5,909 bases of DNA from Deltaproteobacteria bacterium (GCA_003646715.1 QMLL01000125.1:1-5909); one strand, 5' to 3'. Positions 1 to 5,817 are shown, numbered from the stretch's first letter. Notes: generated by a model from the letters alone, not told the origin. Made by a program: numbers and translations.

Positions 1-901
1 CATGGTTGGTACCTCCGGTGGTGGATTTGCCCTGATGACCGAGGCAATCAGTCTAGCTTCTCAAGGTGAGTATCCAGTAGTTTTCGTTGAATGTCAGAGG
101 GCAGGACCAAGCACAGGTGTCCCAACCTACACAATGCAAGCAGACTTGCACTTCGTCTTGAATGCAGGTCATGGAGACATCGTGAGATTTGTTGTAGCTC
201 CGGGAGACACCGAAGAAGCTTTTTACTTAACAGCGCTGGCCATGAATATCGCCTGGGAATTTCAGATTCCGACTTTCGTACTTTCTGACAAACATTTGAG
301 CGAGAGCCTTTTCAGCTTTGATCCGGATACGATAGAAATAGGAGCAAGTGAACCCCTTCTTTGGGACAAAAAGGCCCCATACAAGCGCTACTCGTTTGCC
401 CCCAACGGAGTTTCTCCACTGGCTTTCCCCGGAGATCCGGAAGCAACCGTCAAAGGCACATCGTATGAACATGATGAGTATGGCATAACCACCGAAGACC
501 CAGCGAAGATACAGAAAATGCAGGACAAACGGTTATCAAAGAAACCTGCTCTGAAAAAGAGACTACAACAAATTGAACAGGTAAAGATTTACGGAAATGA
601 AAGTTCCAAAACAGCAATCATCTGCTGGGGTTCAACGAAAGGGGTGTGTACAGAGATAGCTGAAGAACTCGATATAAAAGTTGTCCAGCCGCTGATAATG
701 GAACCCTTTCCCGTGGAATCACTCAAAAAAACGCTGGCAGACGTTAATAAGGTTATTGATATTGAAACCAACGCCACAGGTCAACTGGCAAGGCTTTTGG
801 CCTGCAACGGAATAACCATACACGAAACAATTCTAAGGTATGATTCACGGCCTTTTACTGTCGACGGGCTTCTTAACAGAGTGAAGGAGGTAATTTCGTG
901 A
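1..901 (+). CDS. korA: 2-oxoacid:ferredoxin oxidoreductase alpha subunit (KorA-type), 5'-truncated by the window edge
   Basis: Alpha subunit of a 2-oxoacid:acceptor oxidoreductase. With KorB it oxidatively decarboxylates a 2-oxoacid (2-oxoglutarate or similar) to acyl-CoA, reducing ferredoxin, in the cytoplasm; the reaction is reversible. About 299 residues are visible. The ATG at 2-4 is probably not the start: it lies inside the conserved block MVGTSGGGFALMTEA, which is internal in this family, so the gene enters from the left. Visible blocks are QRAGPSTGVPTYTMQADL (residues 32-49), EHDEYGITTEDP (156-167), NATGQLARLL (257-266) and the C-terminal RYDSRPFT (279-286). Full-length proteins of this type often carry an N-terminal gamma domain (about 550-600 aa in total), so a fused gamma domain or a separate gamma or ferredoxin subunit should lie upstream. 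The stop TGA overlaps the korB start. The family is clear; the substrate (2-oxoglutarate or another 2-oxoacid) is not decided. Confidence 0.92.
   Translation, partial: MVGTSGGGFALMTEAISLASQGEYPVVFVECQRAGPSTGVPTYTMQADLHFVLNAGHGDIVRFVVAPGDTEEAFYLTALAMNIAWEFQIPTFVLSDKHLSESLFSFDPDTIEIGASEPLLWDKKAPYKRYSFAPNGVSPLAFPGDPEATVKGTSYEHDEYGITTEDPAKIQKMQDKRLSKKPALKKRLQQIEQVKIYGNESSKTAIICWGSTKGVCTEIAEELDIKVVQPLIMEPFPVESLKKTLADVNKVIDIETNATGQLARLLACNGITIHETILRYDSRPFTVDGLLNRVKEVIS
884..891 (+). promoter_or_regulatory. Ribosome binding site that fixes the korB GTG start
   Basis: AAGGAGGT lies within the last codons of korA, 6-7 nt before GTG at 898-900. It is a near-perfect Shine-Dalgarno match and supports the GTG as the true start. 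The GTGA overlap (start GTG 898-900, korA stop TGA 899-901) implies translational coupling, which suits an enzyme with equal amounts of both subunits. Confidence 0.85.
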
Positions 902-1758
902 CAAAACTTAAAGAACTTGATACCTACGCTCAGAATACATGGTGCCCCGGGTGCGGGAATTTCGGAATCCTGACTGCCGTTAGGAAGGCGCTCGGAGAAT
1001 TAAGAGACGAAGGAACAGATTTACACAAATTTGTCATTGCCTCTGGCATTGGTTGCCATGCGAAGATAGTGGATTATCTTAACGTAAACACATTTTATTC
1101 GATCCACGGGCGAGTACCCCCCGCAATTTCAGGAATTAAACTGGCTAATCCGAATCTGGTTGTGATCGGACATGCCGGGGACGGAGACGCTTATGGTGAA
1201 GGCGTGGCTCATCTGATATTTGCTGCAAAGAGAAATATCAACATCAACATGATTATCCACAACAACAGGGTTTACGGCTTGACAACGGGTCAGTTTACGC
1301 CAACCAGCCCAACCGGGTTCAAAGGCAGATCGACCCCAAAAGGTAGCCCTGAGGAACCGATCAATCCAATAGAGTTAATGCTTTCTTCAGGTGCATCATT
1401 TGTAGCAAGAGGTTACGCTGCAAGAACGGGACTTCTCAAAGAACTCATTAAAGCTGCAGTAAAGCACAAAGGTTTTTCCTTCATAGATGTACTTCAACCC
1501 TGTCATACCTTCTTCAATACTTATGATTTTTATAATGAAAAAACATATGAATTGACAGAAGAGAACCACGACCCTACTAGCTACGAACAGGCCATGGTAA
1601 AAGCACGAGAATGGCCGTACGAAACAGAAGAAAAAATCCCCATAGGAACTTTCTATCAGGTAGAAAAACCGACTTACGAAGAGCGATTGTCGAAAGGAAG
1701 AATTCCGGCCAATATGACTCCCGGAGATATAAAAACCGTACTTGAACATCATCTCTAA
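898..1758 (+). CDS. korB: 2-oxoacid:ferredoxin oxidoreductase beta subunit (KorB), TPP and [4Fe-4S] binding
   Basis: Beta subunit of the same complex, 286 aa, complete and of usual length for the family. It binds thiamine diphosphate and one [4Fe-4S] cluster. The cluster ligands are visible: C16 and C19 in WCPGCG, C53 in GIGCHAK and C202 in QPCHTFFN. The TPP/Mg motif is GHAGDGDAYGEG (91-102), followed by HNNRVYGLTTGQ (121-132); SIHGRVPPAISGIK (68-81) is also typical. The GTG start has a strong ribosome binding site and overlaps korA by 4 nt, so the two are one operon. It is the last gene of its unit: the stop TAA at 1756-1758 abuts a strong hairpin. No ferredoxin-like delta domain is attached, so electrons probably leave to a separate ferredoxin. 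All key residues are intact, so the enzyme should be functional. 2-Oxoglutarate is the likely substrate, but pyruvate or a branched-chain 2-oxoacid cannot be excluded. Confidence 0.95.
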   Translation: MTKLKELDTYAQNTWCPGCGNFGILTAVRKALGELRDEGTDLHKFVIASGIGCHAKIVDYLNVNTFYSIHGRVPPAISGIKLANPNLVVIGHAGDGDAYGEGVAHLIFAAKRNININMIIHNNRVYGLTTGQFTPTSPTGFKGRSTPKGSPEEPINPIELMLSSGASFVARGYAARTGLLKELIKAAVKHKGFSFIDVLQPCHTFFNTYDFYNEKTYELTEENHDPTSYEQAMVKAREWPYETEEKIPIGTFYQVEKPTYEERLSKGRIPANMTPGDIKTVLEHHL

Positions 1759-1794
1759 GAATAGAAAGGCGAGCATCTTGCTCGCCTTTATTCT
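1758..1794. terminator. Hairpin terminator between convergent korB and the acyl-CoA dehydrogenase gene
   Basis: The core is an 11-bp perfect stem, AAAGGCGAGCA (1765-1775) / TGCTCGCCTTT (1779-1789), with a TCT loop. A lower 5-bp stem, AGAAT (1758-1762) with ATTCT (1790-1794), extends it across a 2-nt bulge. On the + strand it starts at the korB stop and is followed by the U-containing run TTTATTCTCT. On the - strand it lies about 60 nt past the stop of the acyl-CoA dehydrogenase gene and is followed by CTTTCTATTCTT. It can plausibly end both transcripts; it is best placed for korAB. Confidence 0.85.
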
Positions 1795-1850
1795 CTATCA
1801 CGTAAGCCCTTAGGAGCGTCTTCGGACAAGAATTCGGAAACTTCTTGCAC
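1795..1850. other. Remaining convergent intergenic spacer
   Basis: This is the rest of the gap between the terminator and the 3' end of the acyl-CoA dehydrogenase gene. It holds a short direct repeat TTCGGA (1821-1826 and 1833-1838) and a weak inverted repeat CAAGAA/TTCTTG (1827-1832 and 1842-1847, 9-nt loop) without a U-tract. On the - strand that inverted repeat directly follows the stop and could be a minor 3'-end structure. I see no gene or promoter here. Confidence 0.4.
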
Positions 1851-2999
1851 CTACCGGAGCAAATTACGAGCTATGATCAATCGTTGAATTTCGCTCGTTC
1901 CCTCATAAATGGATGTTACTCTTACGTCTCGAGCATACCTTTCAATGGGGAAATCCTTCGTATACCCGTAGCCTCCCAGCATCTGCAATGCACTGTAACA
2001 GGCCCTGTTTGCAGCTTCGGTAGCGTAAAGTTTGGCCATGGAAGCCTGTGGTGCATAGTATTTTCCCTGGTCTTTCAGAAATGCTGCCCTCAAGAGCAAC
2101 AACCTTGCAGCTTCAAGTTCGGTGTAATGATCTGCAATCATCCACTGAATCGCCTGAAAAGAAGTGATTGGCTTGTCGAATTGCACGCGTTCCTTTGCAT
2201 AGTTGGTGGCAAAATCCATGGCGGCAAGGCCAATTCCTAGAGCCATGGATCCAATGCCAATTCTTCCTCCGGCCAGCTCGGATACGGCAATCCTGTACCC
2301 ATCGTTGAGGGAGCCAAGTAAATTCTCTTTTGGGACCTTACAATCTTCAAAAATTATCTCGTTTGTGGATGAACCGTTCTGTCCCATTTTGTGCTCGTCC
2401 TTGCCTACCGAAAAGCCTGGGAAGGAAGGCTCCACCAAAAACGCGCTGATGCCCTTTCCTTTCGGAGCGCTCTTATCTGTAACGGCCCATGTGACAAAGA
2501 CACCTGCGTATTCCCCACTGGTGATAAAAATCTTCTGGCCGTTCAAAATCCAGTAATCTCCATCTTCCACAGCCGTTGTCCGCATGCTGGCAGGATCCGA
2601 GCCTGCACAGGTTTCGGTCAGGGCAAAAGCGCCCGCCGCATATTCACCACTGCACAGCTTCGGTAAGTACTTTTGTTTTTGCTCTTCTGTCCCCATGGAC
2701 TGAATTACTTCAGCAACCATATTGGTAACCGAAGTGGTAACAGTTGTTGATGCGCATGCGCGACCAAGTTCTGTCATCGCCAAACTGAAGGCAACAGTGC
2801 CGGCTTCTGAACCTCCGTATTTGGCATCAATATTAAGTCCCATGAATCCTAGTTCAGCCAGCTTCTTCAAATTCTTTTTCAGTATATCCCTGTTTTTGGT
2901 CTGATCCAGCTCTGCGGCAACAGGTTCCAGTTCCTGCTTTGCAAATCGAGCTGCCGTTTCCTGGATGATTTTTTGTTCTTCCGTCAACTCAAAGTTCAT
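1851..2999 (-). CDS. bcd: Acyl-CoA dehydrogenase, short-chain / butyryl-CoA dehydrogenase type
   Basis: FAD-dependent acyl-CoA dehydrogenase, 382 aa, full family length. It interconverts a saturated acyl-CoA and its 2-enoyl-CoA, passing electrons to or from electron-transfer flavoprotein. The order is N-terminal helical domain (from about residue 5), central beta domain with signature ALTETCAGSDPAS (126-138), then C-terminal helical domain with the second signature, from Q339 to D358 and containing LGGYGYTKDF. The probable catalytic base is E366 in IYEGTSEIQR, the position used by short-chain and butyryl-CoA dehydrogenases. ATG at 2997-2999 is preceded by a modest GGGG ribosome binding site. 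It is the last gene of the operon, 14 nt after hbd, which argues for a C4 substrate (butyryl/crotonyl-CoA). The substrate is inferred from context: other short or branched acyl-CoAs remain possible, and no etfAB genes are in view. Stop is TAG. Confidence 0.9.
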   Translation of the reverse strand: MNFELTEEQKIIQETAARFAKQELEPVAAELDQTKNRDILKKNLKKLAELGFMGLNIDAKYGGSEAGTVAFSLAMTELGRACASTTVTTSVTNMVAEVIQSMGTEEQKQKYLPKLCSGEYAAGAFALTETCAGSDPASMRTTAVEDGDYWILNGQKIFITSGEYAGVFVTWAVTDKSAPKGKGISAFLVEPSFPGFSVGKDEHKMGQNGSSTNEIIFEDCKVPKENLLGSLNDGYRIAVSELAGGRIGIGSMALGIGLAAMDFATNYAKERVQFDKPITSFQAIQWMIADHYTELEAARLLLLRAAFLKDQGKYYAPQASMAKLYATEAANRACYSALQMLGGYGYTKDFPIERYARDVRVTSIYEGTSEIQRLIIARNLLR

Positions 3000-3006
3000 A
3001 ACACTA

Positions 3007-3010
3007 CCCC
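3007..3010 (-). promoter_or_regulatory. Weak ribosome binding site of the acyl-CoA dehydrogenase gene
   Basis: On the - strand, GTAGGGGTAGTG precedes the ATG, with GGGG 7 nt upstream of it. It sits in the 14-nt gap after the hbd stop. It is clearly weaker than the AGGAGG sites of the thiolase and hbd genes, so translation may depend partly on ribosomes finishing hbd. Confidence 0.5.
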
Positions 3011-3013
3011 TAC

Positions 3014-3865
3014 TTATTTATATTCGTAAAAACCCTTACCTGTCTTTCTCCCCAACCATCCCGCTTCTACGTATTTACGTAGCAGTGGGCAAGGTCTGTA
3101 CTTGGAATCAGAAAATCCTGTATAAAGAGTTTCCATTATTGCCAGACACGTATCGAGGCCAATAAGATCGGCTAGCGCAAGCGGTCCCATGGGGTGATTC
3201 ATTCCAAGTTTCATAACGGTGTCGATATCCTCTCTCGTTCCCACTCCATGATATAAACAATAAATGGCTTCATTAATCATGGGCATCAGTACTCTGTTAG
3301 CTATAAAACCTGGATAGTCTTCTGACTTTGCAGGAGTTTTCCCAAACTTCTCCGCCAGTTCCCATGTAATCTTCAGTGTTTCTTCAGATGTCGGCAGTCC
3401 GGGAATTACTTCCACCAGCTTCATAACCGGTACAGGGTTCATAAAATGCATCCCTATTACTTTCTCAGGTCGCTTCGTCTTGCTTGCTATCCTCCCTATT
3501 GGAATGGAAGAAGTGTTGGTTGCAAGAATTGCGTGCTCGGGGCAAATCTTGTCAAGATTTTCAAAAATCGTAAACTTAATCGCTTCATTTTCTGTTGCAG
3601 CTTCAACAACAAAATCAGCATCTTTCATGTCTTTGATATCTGTACTGAGCTTTATTCTTCCGAGAATCGCATTTTTATCGTCTTCAGTTAATTTCCCTTT
3701 TTCTACCCCGCGCGAAAGAATCTTTTCAATGTTGTTAAAACCTTTCTGCACGAACTCATCGTTAATATCGTTCATGATAACCTGAAGACCACTCGTAGCT
3801 GCAACCTGCGCAATACCATTCCCCATCTGACCAGCACCAACAACACCAAATACTTTGATTTCCAT
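3014..3865 (-). CDS. hbd: 3-hydroxybutyryl-CoA dehydrogenase
   Basis: NAD(P)-dependent 3-hydroxyacyl-CoA dehydrogenase, 283 aa, the usual length of single-domain bacterial Hbd. It interconverts acetoacetyl-CoA and 3-hydroxybutyryl-CoA in the cytoplasm. The N-terminal Rossmann fold carries GAGQMGNGIA (10-19); the acidic D33 at the end of the second strand suggests a preference for NAD(H). Catalytic positions are all present: S119 in NTSS, H140 in GMHFMNP, E152 in LVEVI and N190 in FIANR. The C-terminal helical domain contains NHPMGPLALADLIGLD (223-238) and ends in the characteristic GKGFYEYK. ATG at 3863-3865 follows AGGAGG (3871-3876 on the + strand) with 5-nt spacing. It lies 26 nt after the thiolase gene and 14 nt before the acyl-CoA dehydrogenase gene, clearly co-transcribed. 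The stereospecificity is taken as (S) from the family. Confidence 0.95.
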   Translation of the reverse strand: MEIKVFGVVGAGQMGNGIAQVAATSGLQVIMNDINDEFVQKGFNNIEKILSRGVEKGKLTEDDKNAILGRIKLSTDIKDMKDADFVVEAATENEAIKFTIFENLDKICPEHAILATNTSSIPIGRIASKTKRPEKVIGMHFMNPVPVMKLVEVIPGLPTSEETLKITWELAEKFGKTPAKSEDYPGFIANRVLMPMINEAIYCLYHGVGTREDIDTVMKLGMNHPMGPLALADLIGLDTCLAIMETLYTGFSDSKYRPCPLLRKYVEAGWLGRKTGKGFYEYK

Positions 3866-3891
3866 ATCAACCTCCTCATTCTGAATTCTGG

Positions 3892-5067
3892 TTATCTTTT
3901 AACGACCATGGCCACAGCTTCTCCACCACCAAGACAAAGGCTTGCCAACCCGACTTTCTTGTCCTGCCTGATCATTTCGTAAAGTAGTGTAACCAGGACT
4001 CTAGCACCGCTTGCTCCAATCGGATGACCCAGAGATACACTACCACCATTAACATTTACCTTAGACGGATCGAGCTTGAGCTCCCTGAGAATAGCGACAG
4101 TTGAACCACTAAAAGCCTCATTTATTTCAAACAGTTCCACATCGTCAATAGAAATACCTTCTTTTTTGAGACACTTTGGAATGGCCCAAATTGGAGCCAC
4201 TAAAACATACTTCATGTCGATACCATAAGATGCTTGAGCACCCACCGTGGCCAGTATTTCGCAACCCAGAGCCTCTGCAGTTTCTCTTGCCATAATACAC
4301 ACAGCAGCAGCCCCGTCGCTTATAATGGATGCATTCCCGGCAGTGGTAACACCCCCCTCCTTGAAAGCGGGTCTCATCTTGGCCAGGACCTCATAAGGTG
4401 TATCACGTGGGCACTCATCAGTATCAAAAATCTTAGGATCTCCCTTCCTTTGAGGCACCTTTACAGGCATTATTTCATCCTTAAATTTCCCTTCCCTGAT
4501 AGCCTGTACAGCTCTCCGATAACTTTCTTCAGCATACTTATCCTGATCTTCTCTACTGACATTGTATTTTTCCGAACAAAGCTCGTTTGAAATTCCCATG
4601 TGAAAATCATTTACGTGATCCCACAGACCATCATGAACCATGTGATCAAAGATCTTGTCATTTCCCATTCGGTAGCCGAATCTGGCTTTCTTTAAAAAAT
4701 AAGGCGCAAGACTCATATTTTCCATTCCGCCTGCCACGATGATGTCAGCATCGCCCACCTGAATAGCCTGGGCACCAAGCATAACAGCCTTGAGACCAGA
4801 CCCACAAACTTTATTGACTGTTATACATTCCGCCTCCCAGGGCAACCCTGCTTTCACCGCTGCCTGCTTCGCCGGGTTCTGCCCGTAACCACAGGGCAAC
4901 ACCTGTCCCATGATGACCTCATCCACTTTCTCTTTGTCGATTTTGGCTCTCTTGATAGCTTCTTCAATAACTAAGCCCCCCAAATCCGTCGCCCCTATGG
5001 TACTCAACGCTCCGTTAAATGAACCCAATGGAGTTCTCACCGCACTCACAATTACAACTTCCCTCAT
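3892..5067 (-). CDS. thlA: Acetyl-CoA C-acetyltransferase (thiolase)
   Basis: Thiolase, 391 aa, standard length for the biosynthetic/degradative acetyl-CoA acetyltransferase family. It joins two acetyl-CoA into acetoacetyl-CoA, or cleaves a 3-ketoacyl-CoA. The nucleophile C88 sits in NKVCGSG (85-91); NEAF is at 316-319, H348 is in GHPIGASGAR, and the second catalytic Cys is C378 in LCLGGG. All four catalytic elements are intact. Several neighbouring residues differ from the classic enzymes: VLVAPIWAIP (288-297) where MGxGPVPA is usual, AFSGST after NEAF, SVSLGHP instead of AIALGHP, and GGGEAVA at the end. The ATG at 5065-5067 follows AGGAGGT (5076-5082 on the + strand) with 8-nt spacing. It is the first gene of the thiolase-hbd-acyl-CoA dehydrogenase operon; the leader holds a candidate promoter and a Rex-like operator. 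Acetoacetyl-CoA formation or cleavage is inferred from the operon; a longer 3-ketoacyl substrate is possible. Confidence 0.93.
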   Translation of the reverse strand: MREVVIVSAVRTPLGSFNGALSTIGATDLGGLVIEEAIKRAKIDKEKVDEVIMGQVLPCGYGQNPAKQAAVKAGLPWEAECITVNKVCGSGLKAVMLGAQAIQVGDADIIVAGGMENMSLAPYFLKKARFGYRMGNDKIFDHMVHDGLWDHVNDFHMGISNELCSEKYNVSREDQDKYAEESYRRAVQAIREGKFKDEIMPVKVPQRKGDPKIFDTDECPRDTPYEVLAKMRPAFKEGGVTTAGNASIISDGAAAVCIMARETAEALGCEILATVGAQASYGIDMKYVLVAPIWAIPKCLKKEGISIDDVELFEINEAFSGSTVAILRELKLDPSKVNVNGGSVSLGHPIGASGARVLVTLLYEMIRQDKKVGLASLCLGGGEAVAMVVKR

Positions 5068-5111
5068 GATTTTTTACCTCCTGCTCTGGTATTTCCGTTT
5101 CCACATCGAAC

Positions 5112-5129
5112 TTGTGATTATCAATACAA
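5112..5129. promoter_or_regulatory. Candidate Rex-like redox operator in the thiolase operon leader
   Basis: The 18-mer TTGTGATTATCAATACAA is an imperfect inverted repeat with the spacing of the Rex consensus TTGTGAAnnnnTTCACAA. By eye it matches 10 of the 14 specified positions: 6 of 7 in one half, 4 of 7 in the other. It lies 45-62 nt upstream of the thiolase ATG, just downstream of a candidate -10. Rex senses NADH/NAD and is known to repress thl and crt-bcd-etf-hbd genes in clostridia, so the location fits. It remains a candidate only, because short AT-rich motifs arise by chance. Confidence 0.4.
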
Positions 5130-5139
5130 GCTACCGGCA

Positions 5140-5168
5140 TGCATAACAGATTAAACAAGGGATTTCAA
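5140..5168 (-). promoter_or_regulatory. Candidate sigma-70 promoter of the thiolase-hbd-acyl-CoA dehydrogenase operon
   Basis: On the - strand a -35-like TTGAAA (5168-5163, 5 of 6) is followed after 17 nt by TATGCA (5145-5140, only 3 of 6). The -10 is preceded by TGT, giving an extended -10 (TGn). Transcription would start near 5133, leaving a leader of about 65 nt. An alternative -10, GATAAT (5122-5117), lies inside the Rex-like site but has no good -35. The 108-nt gap upstream makes an internal promoter likely; its exact place is uncertain. Confidence 0.35.
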
Positions 5169-5176
5169 ATGAAATC
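5161..5176. repeat. Perfect 16-nt palindromic element (7-bp arms, 2-nt centre)
   Basis: GATTTCA-AA-TGAAATC reads as an inverted repeat with 7-bp arms. It overlaps the last base of the YrdC/YciO gene stop codon and contains the candidate -35 TTGAAA of the thiolase operon. It could be an operator for a dimeric repressor. As RNA it forms only a 6-bp AU-rich hairpin (4-nt loop) followed by CCCTTGTTT, a poor terminator. Its function is unknown. Confidence 0.45.
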
Positions 5177-5784
5177 TAAAGGAAACAAGACACGTCCCCC
5201 AGGCCTTCTCTTATGATTTCCGGTTCGTCATCGATGAGAGAAATTACGCTGGATGGTCTACACGGAACAATTCCACCATCAATGATTATATCAATCGAGT
5301 GTCCAAGTTTTTCTTCGATCTCCCTTGGTGTTTCCAGGATTTCCCCATTCGGGGCGGCTGCGGAGGTACTCAATACCGGATGCCCCAGTTCTCGAACTAT
5401 AGCCAAACAAATACTGTGATCCGGGACCCTTATCCCAACGGTTTTTCTTTTGGTAAGCATCAGTTTGGGCACAAGCTTTGAACCACGTAGGACAAACGTG
5501 TACGGCCCAGGAAGGAGCCGTCTCATTGTTTTGTAAGCGTAATTGGTAACCTGTGCATATTGACTTATGTTGGTCAGATCTGAGCAGATAAAACTAAAAG
5601 GCTTTGTTTTGGGTCTCCTCTTTAGCTGATAGATCTTTTCAATTGCTCGCTTATTAAAAATATCACAACCTATCCCATAAAAAGTATCAGTCGGATATGC
5701 TATGATTCCCCCATTCTTCAGTGTATCTACCACACGACTTATCAATCTTGGTTTTGGCCTTTTCGGATCTATTTCGATATACAT
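5176..5784 (-). CDS. yciO: L-threonylcarbamoyladenylate synthase family protein (YrdC/Sua5 domain, YciO-like subgroup)
   Basis: YrdC-domain protein, 202 aa, lacking the C-terminal Sua5 extension. Family members make threonylcarbamoyl-AMP from threonine, bicarbonate and ATP for t6A37 synthesis in ANN-decoding tRNAs. PTDTFYGIGCD (31-41) and KRRPKTKP (55-62, K55 and R57) are the nucleotide- and substrate-binding blocks. LLPGPYTFVL (90-99) and KRKTVGIRVP (112-121) follow, and the end IREGLGDVSCFL is family-typical. The usual S-x-N (as in TSAN) reads S141-A142-A143 in STSAAAPNGE, so the Asn is replaced by Ala. From memory, this replacement and the overall layout resemble E. coli YciO more than TsaC. 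The K-x-R pair, lost in E. coli YciO, is kept here. Whether it is the cell's t6A enzyme or a paralogue is open. ATG at 5782-5784 follows AAAGGA with 6-nt spacing and a strong extended -10 promoter. It is probably a separate transcription unit from the thiolase operon, with possible read-through. Confidence 0.85.
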   Translation of the reverse strand: MYIEIDPKRPKPRLISRVVDTLKNGGIIAYPTDTFYGIGCDIFNKRAIEKIYQLKRRPKTKPFSFICSDLTNISQYAQVTNYAYKTMRRLLPGPYTFVLRGSKLVPKLMLTKRKTVGIRVPDHSICLAIVRELGHPVLSTSAAAPNGEILETPREIEEKLGHSIDIIIDGGIVPCRPSSVISLIDDEPEIIREGLGDVSCFL

Positions 5785-5787
5785 ACT

Positions 5788-5817
5788 TTGTCCTTTCTCT
5801 TTTTTAAAAAATATTAT
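5788..5817 (+). promoter_or_regulatory. Possible promoter of the divergent Ppx/GppA-like gene
   Basis: On the + strand TTGTCC (5788-5793, 4 of 6) and TATTAT (5812-5817, 5 of 6) are 18 nt apart. They overlap the promoter and ribosome binding site of the opposite gene, so the two genes may compete. The gap is only 78 nt, so any local promoter must lie within it or in the neighbouring gene. Evidence is weak. Confidence 0.25.
5800..5811. repeat. TTTTTTAAAAAA symmetric A/T tract in the divergent promoter region
   Basis: Six T followed by six A form a perfect 12-nt palindrome immediately downstream of the - strand -10. It includes the predicted start of the YrdC/YciO gene transcript, which would begin with a run of A. 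Such tracts affect DNA bending and melting; any regulatory role is inferred. Confidence 0.4.

Noticed and set aside
2..4. ATG at the left edge as the true start of the alpha subunit
   Set aside because: It falls inside a conserved internal block (MVGTSGGGF), with no room to see a ribosome binding site; the gene is cut by the window.
1396..1776. 126-codon - strand frame opposite korB
   Set aside because: It is rich in Phe and Cys, as expected of a shadow of a coding strand, and it ends in the TPP-enzyme gene whose own motifs are intact.
1827..1847. CAAGAA/TTCTTG inverted repeat as the terminator of the acyl-CoA dehydrogenase gene
   Set aside because: The stem is only 6 bp with a 9-nt loop and no U-tract; the nearby 11-bp hairpin is a far better candidate.
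1845..2240. 131-codon + strand reading frame antisense to the acyl-CoA dehydrogenase gene
   Set aside because: It lies opposite the well-conserved C-terminal part of that gene, resembles no family I know and has no good ribosome binding site; it is a shadow frame.
3866..3891. Promoter or hairpin between the thiolase and hbd genes
   Set aside because: The 26-nt gap holds only a small CAGAAT tandem repeat and the AGGAGG ribosome binding site; the genes are simply co-transcribed.
4234..4590. 118-codon + strand frame opposite the thiolase gene
   Set aside because: Low-complexity Ser/Leu-rich composition, no ribosome binding site, and complete overlap with conserved thiolase sequence.
5068..5175. 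Riboswitch or small RNA upstream of the thiolase gene
   Set aside because: The leader is too short and lacks stable multi-stem structure; only the palindrome and the Rex-like repeat stand out.
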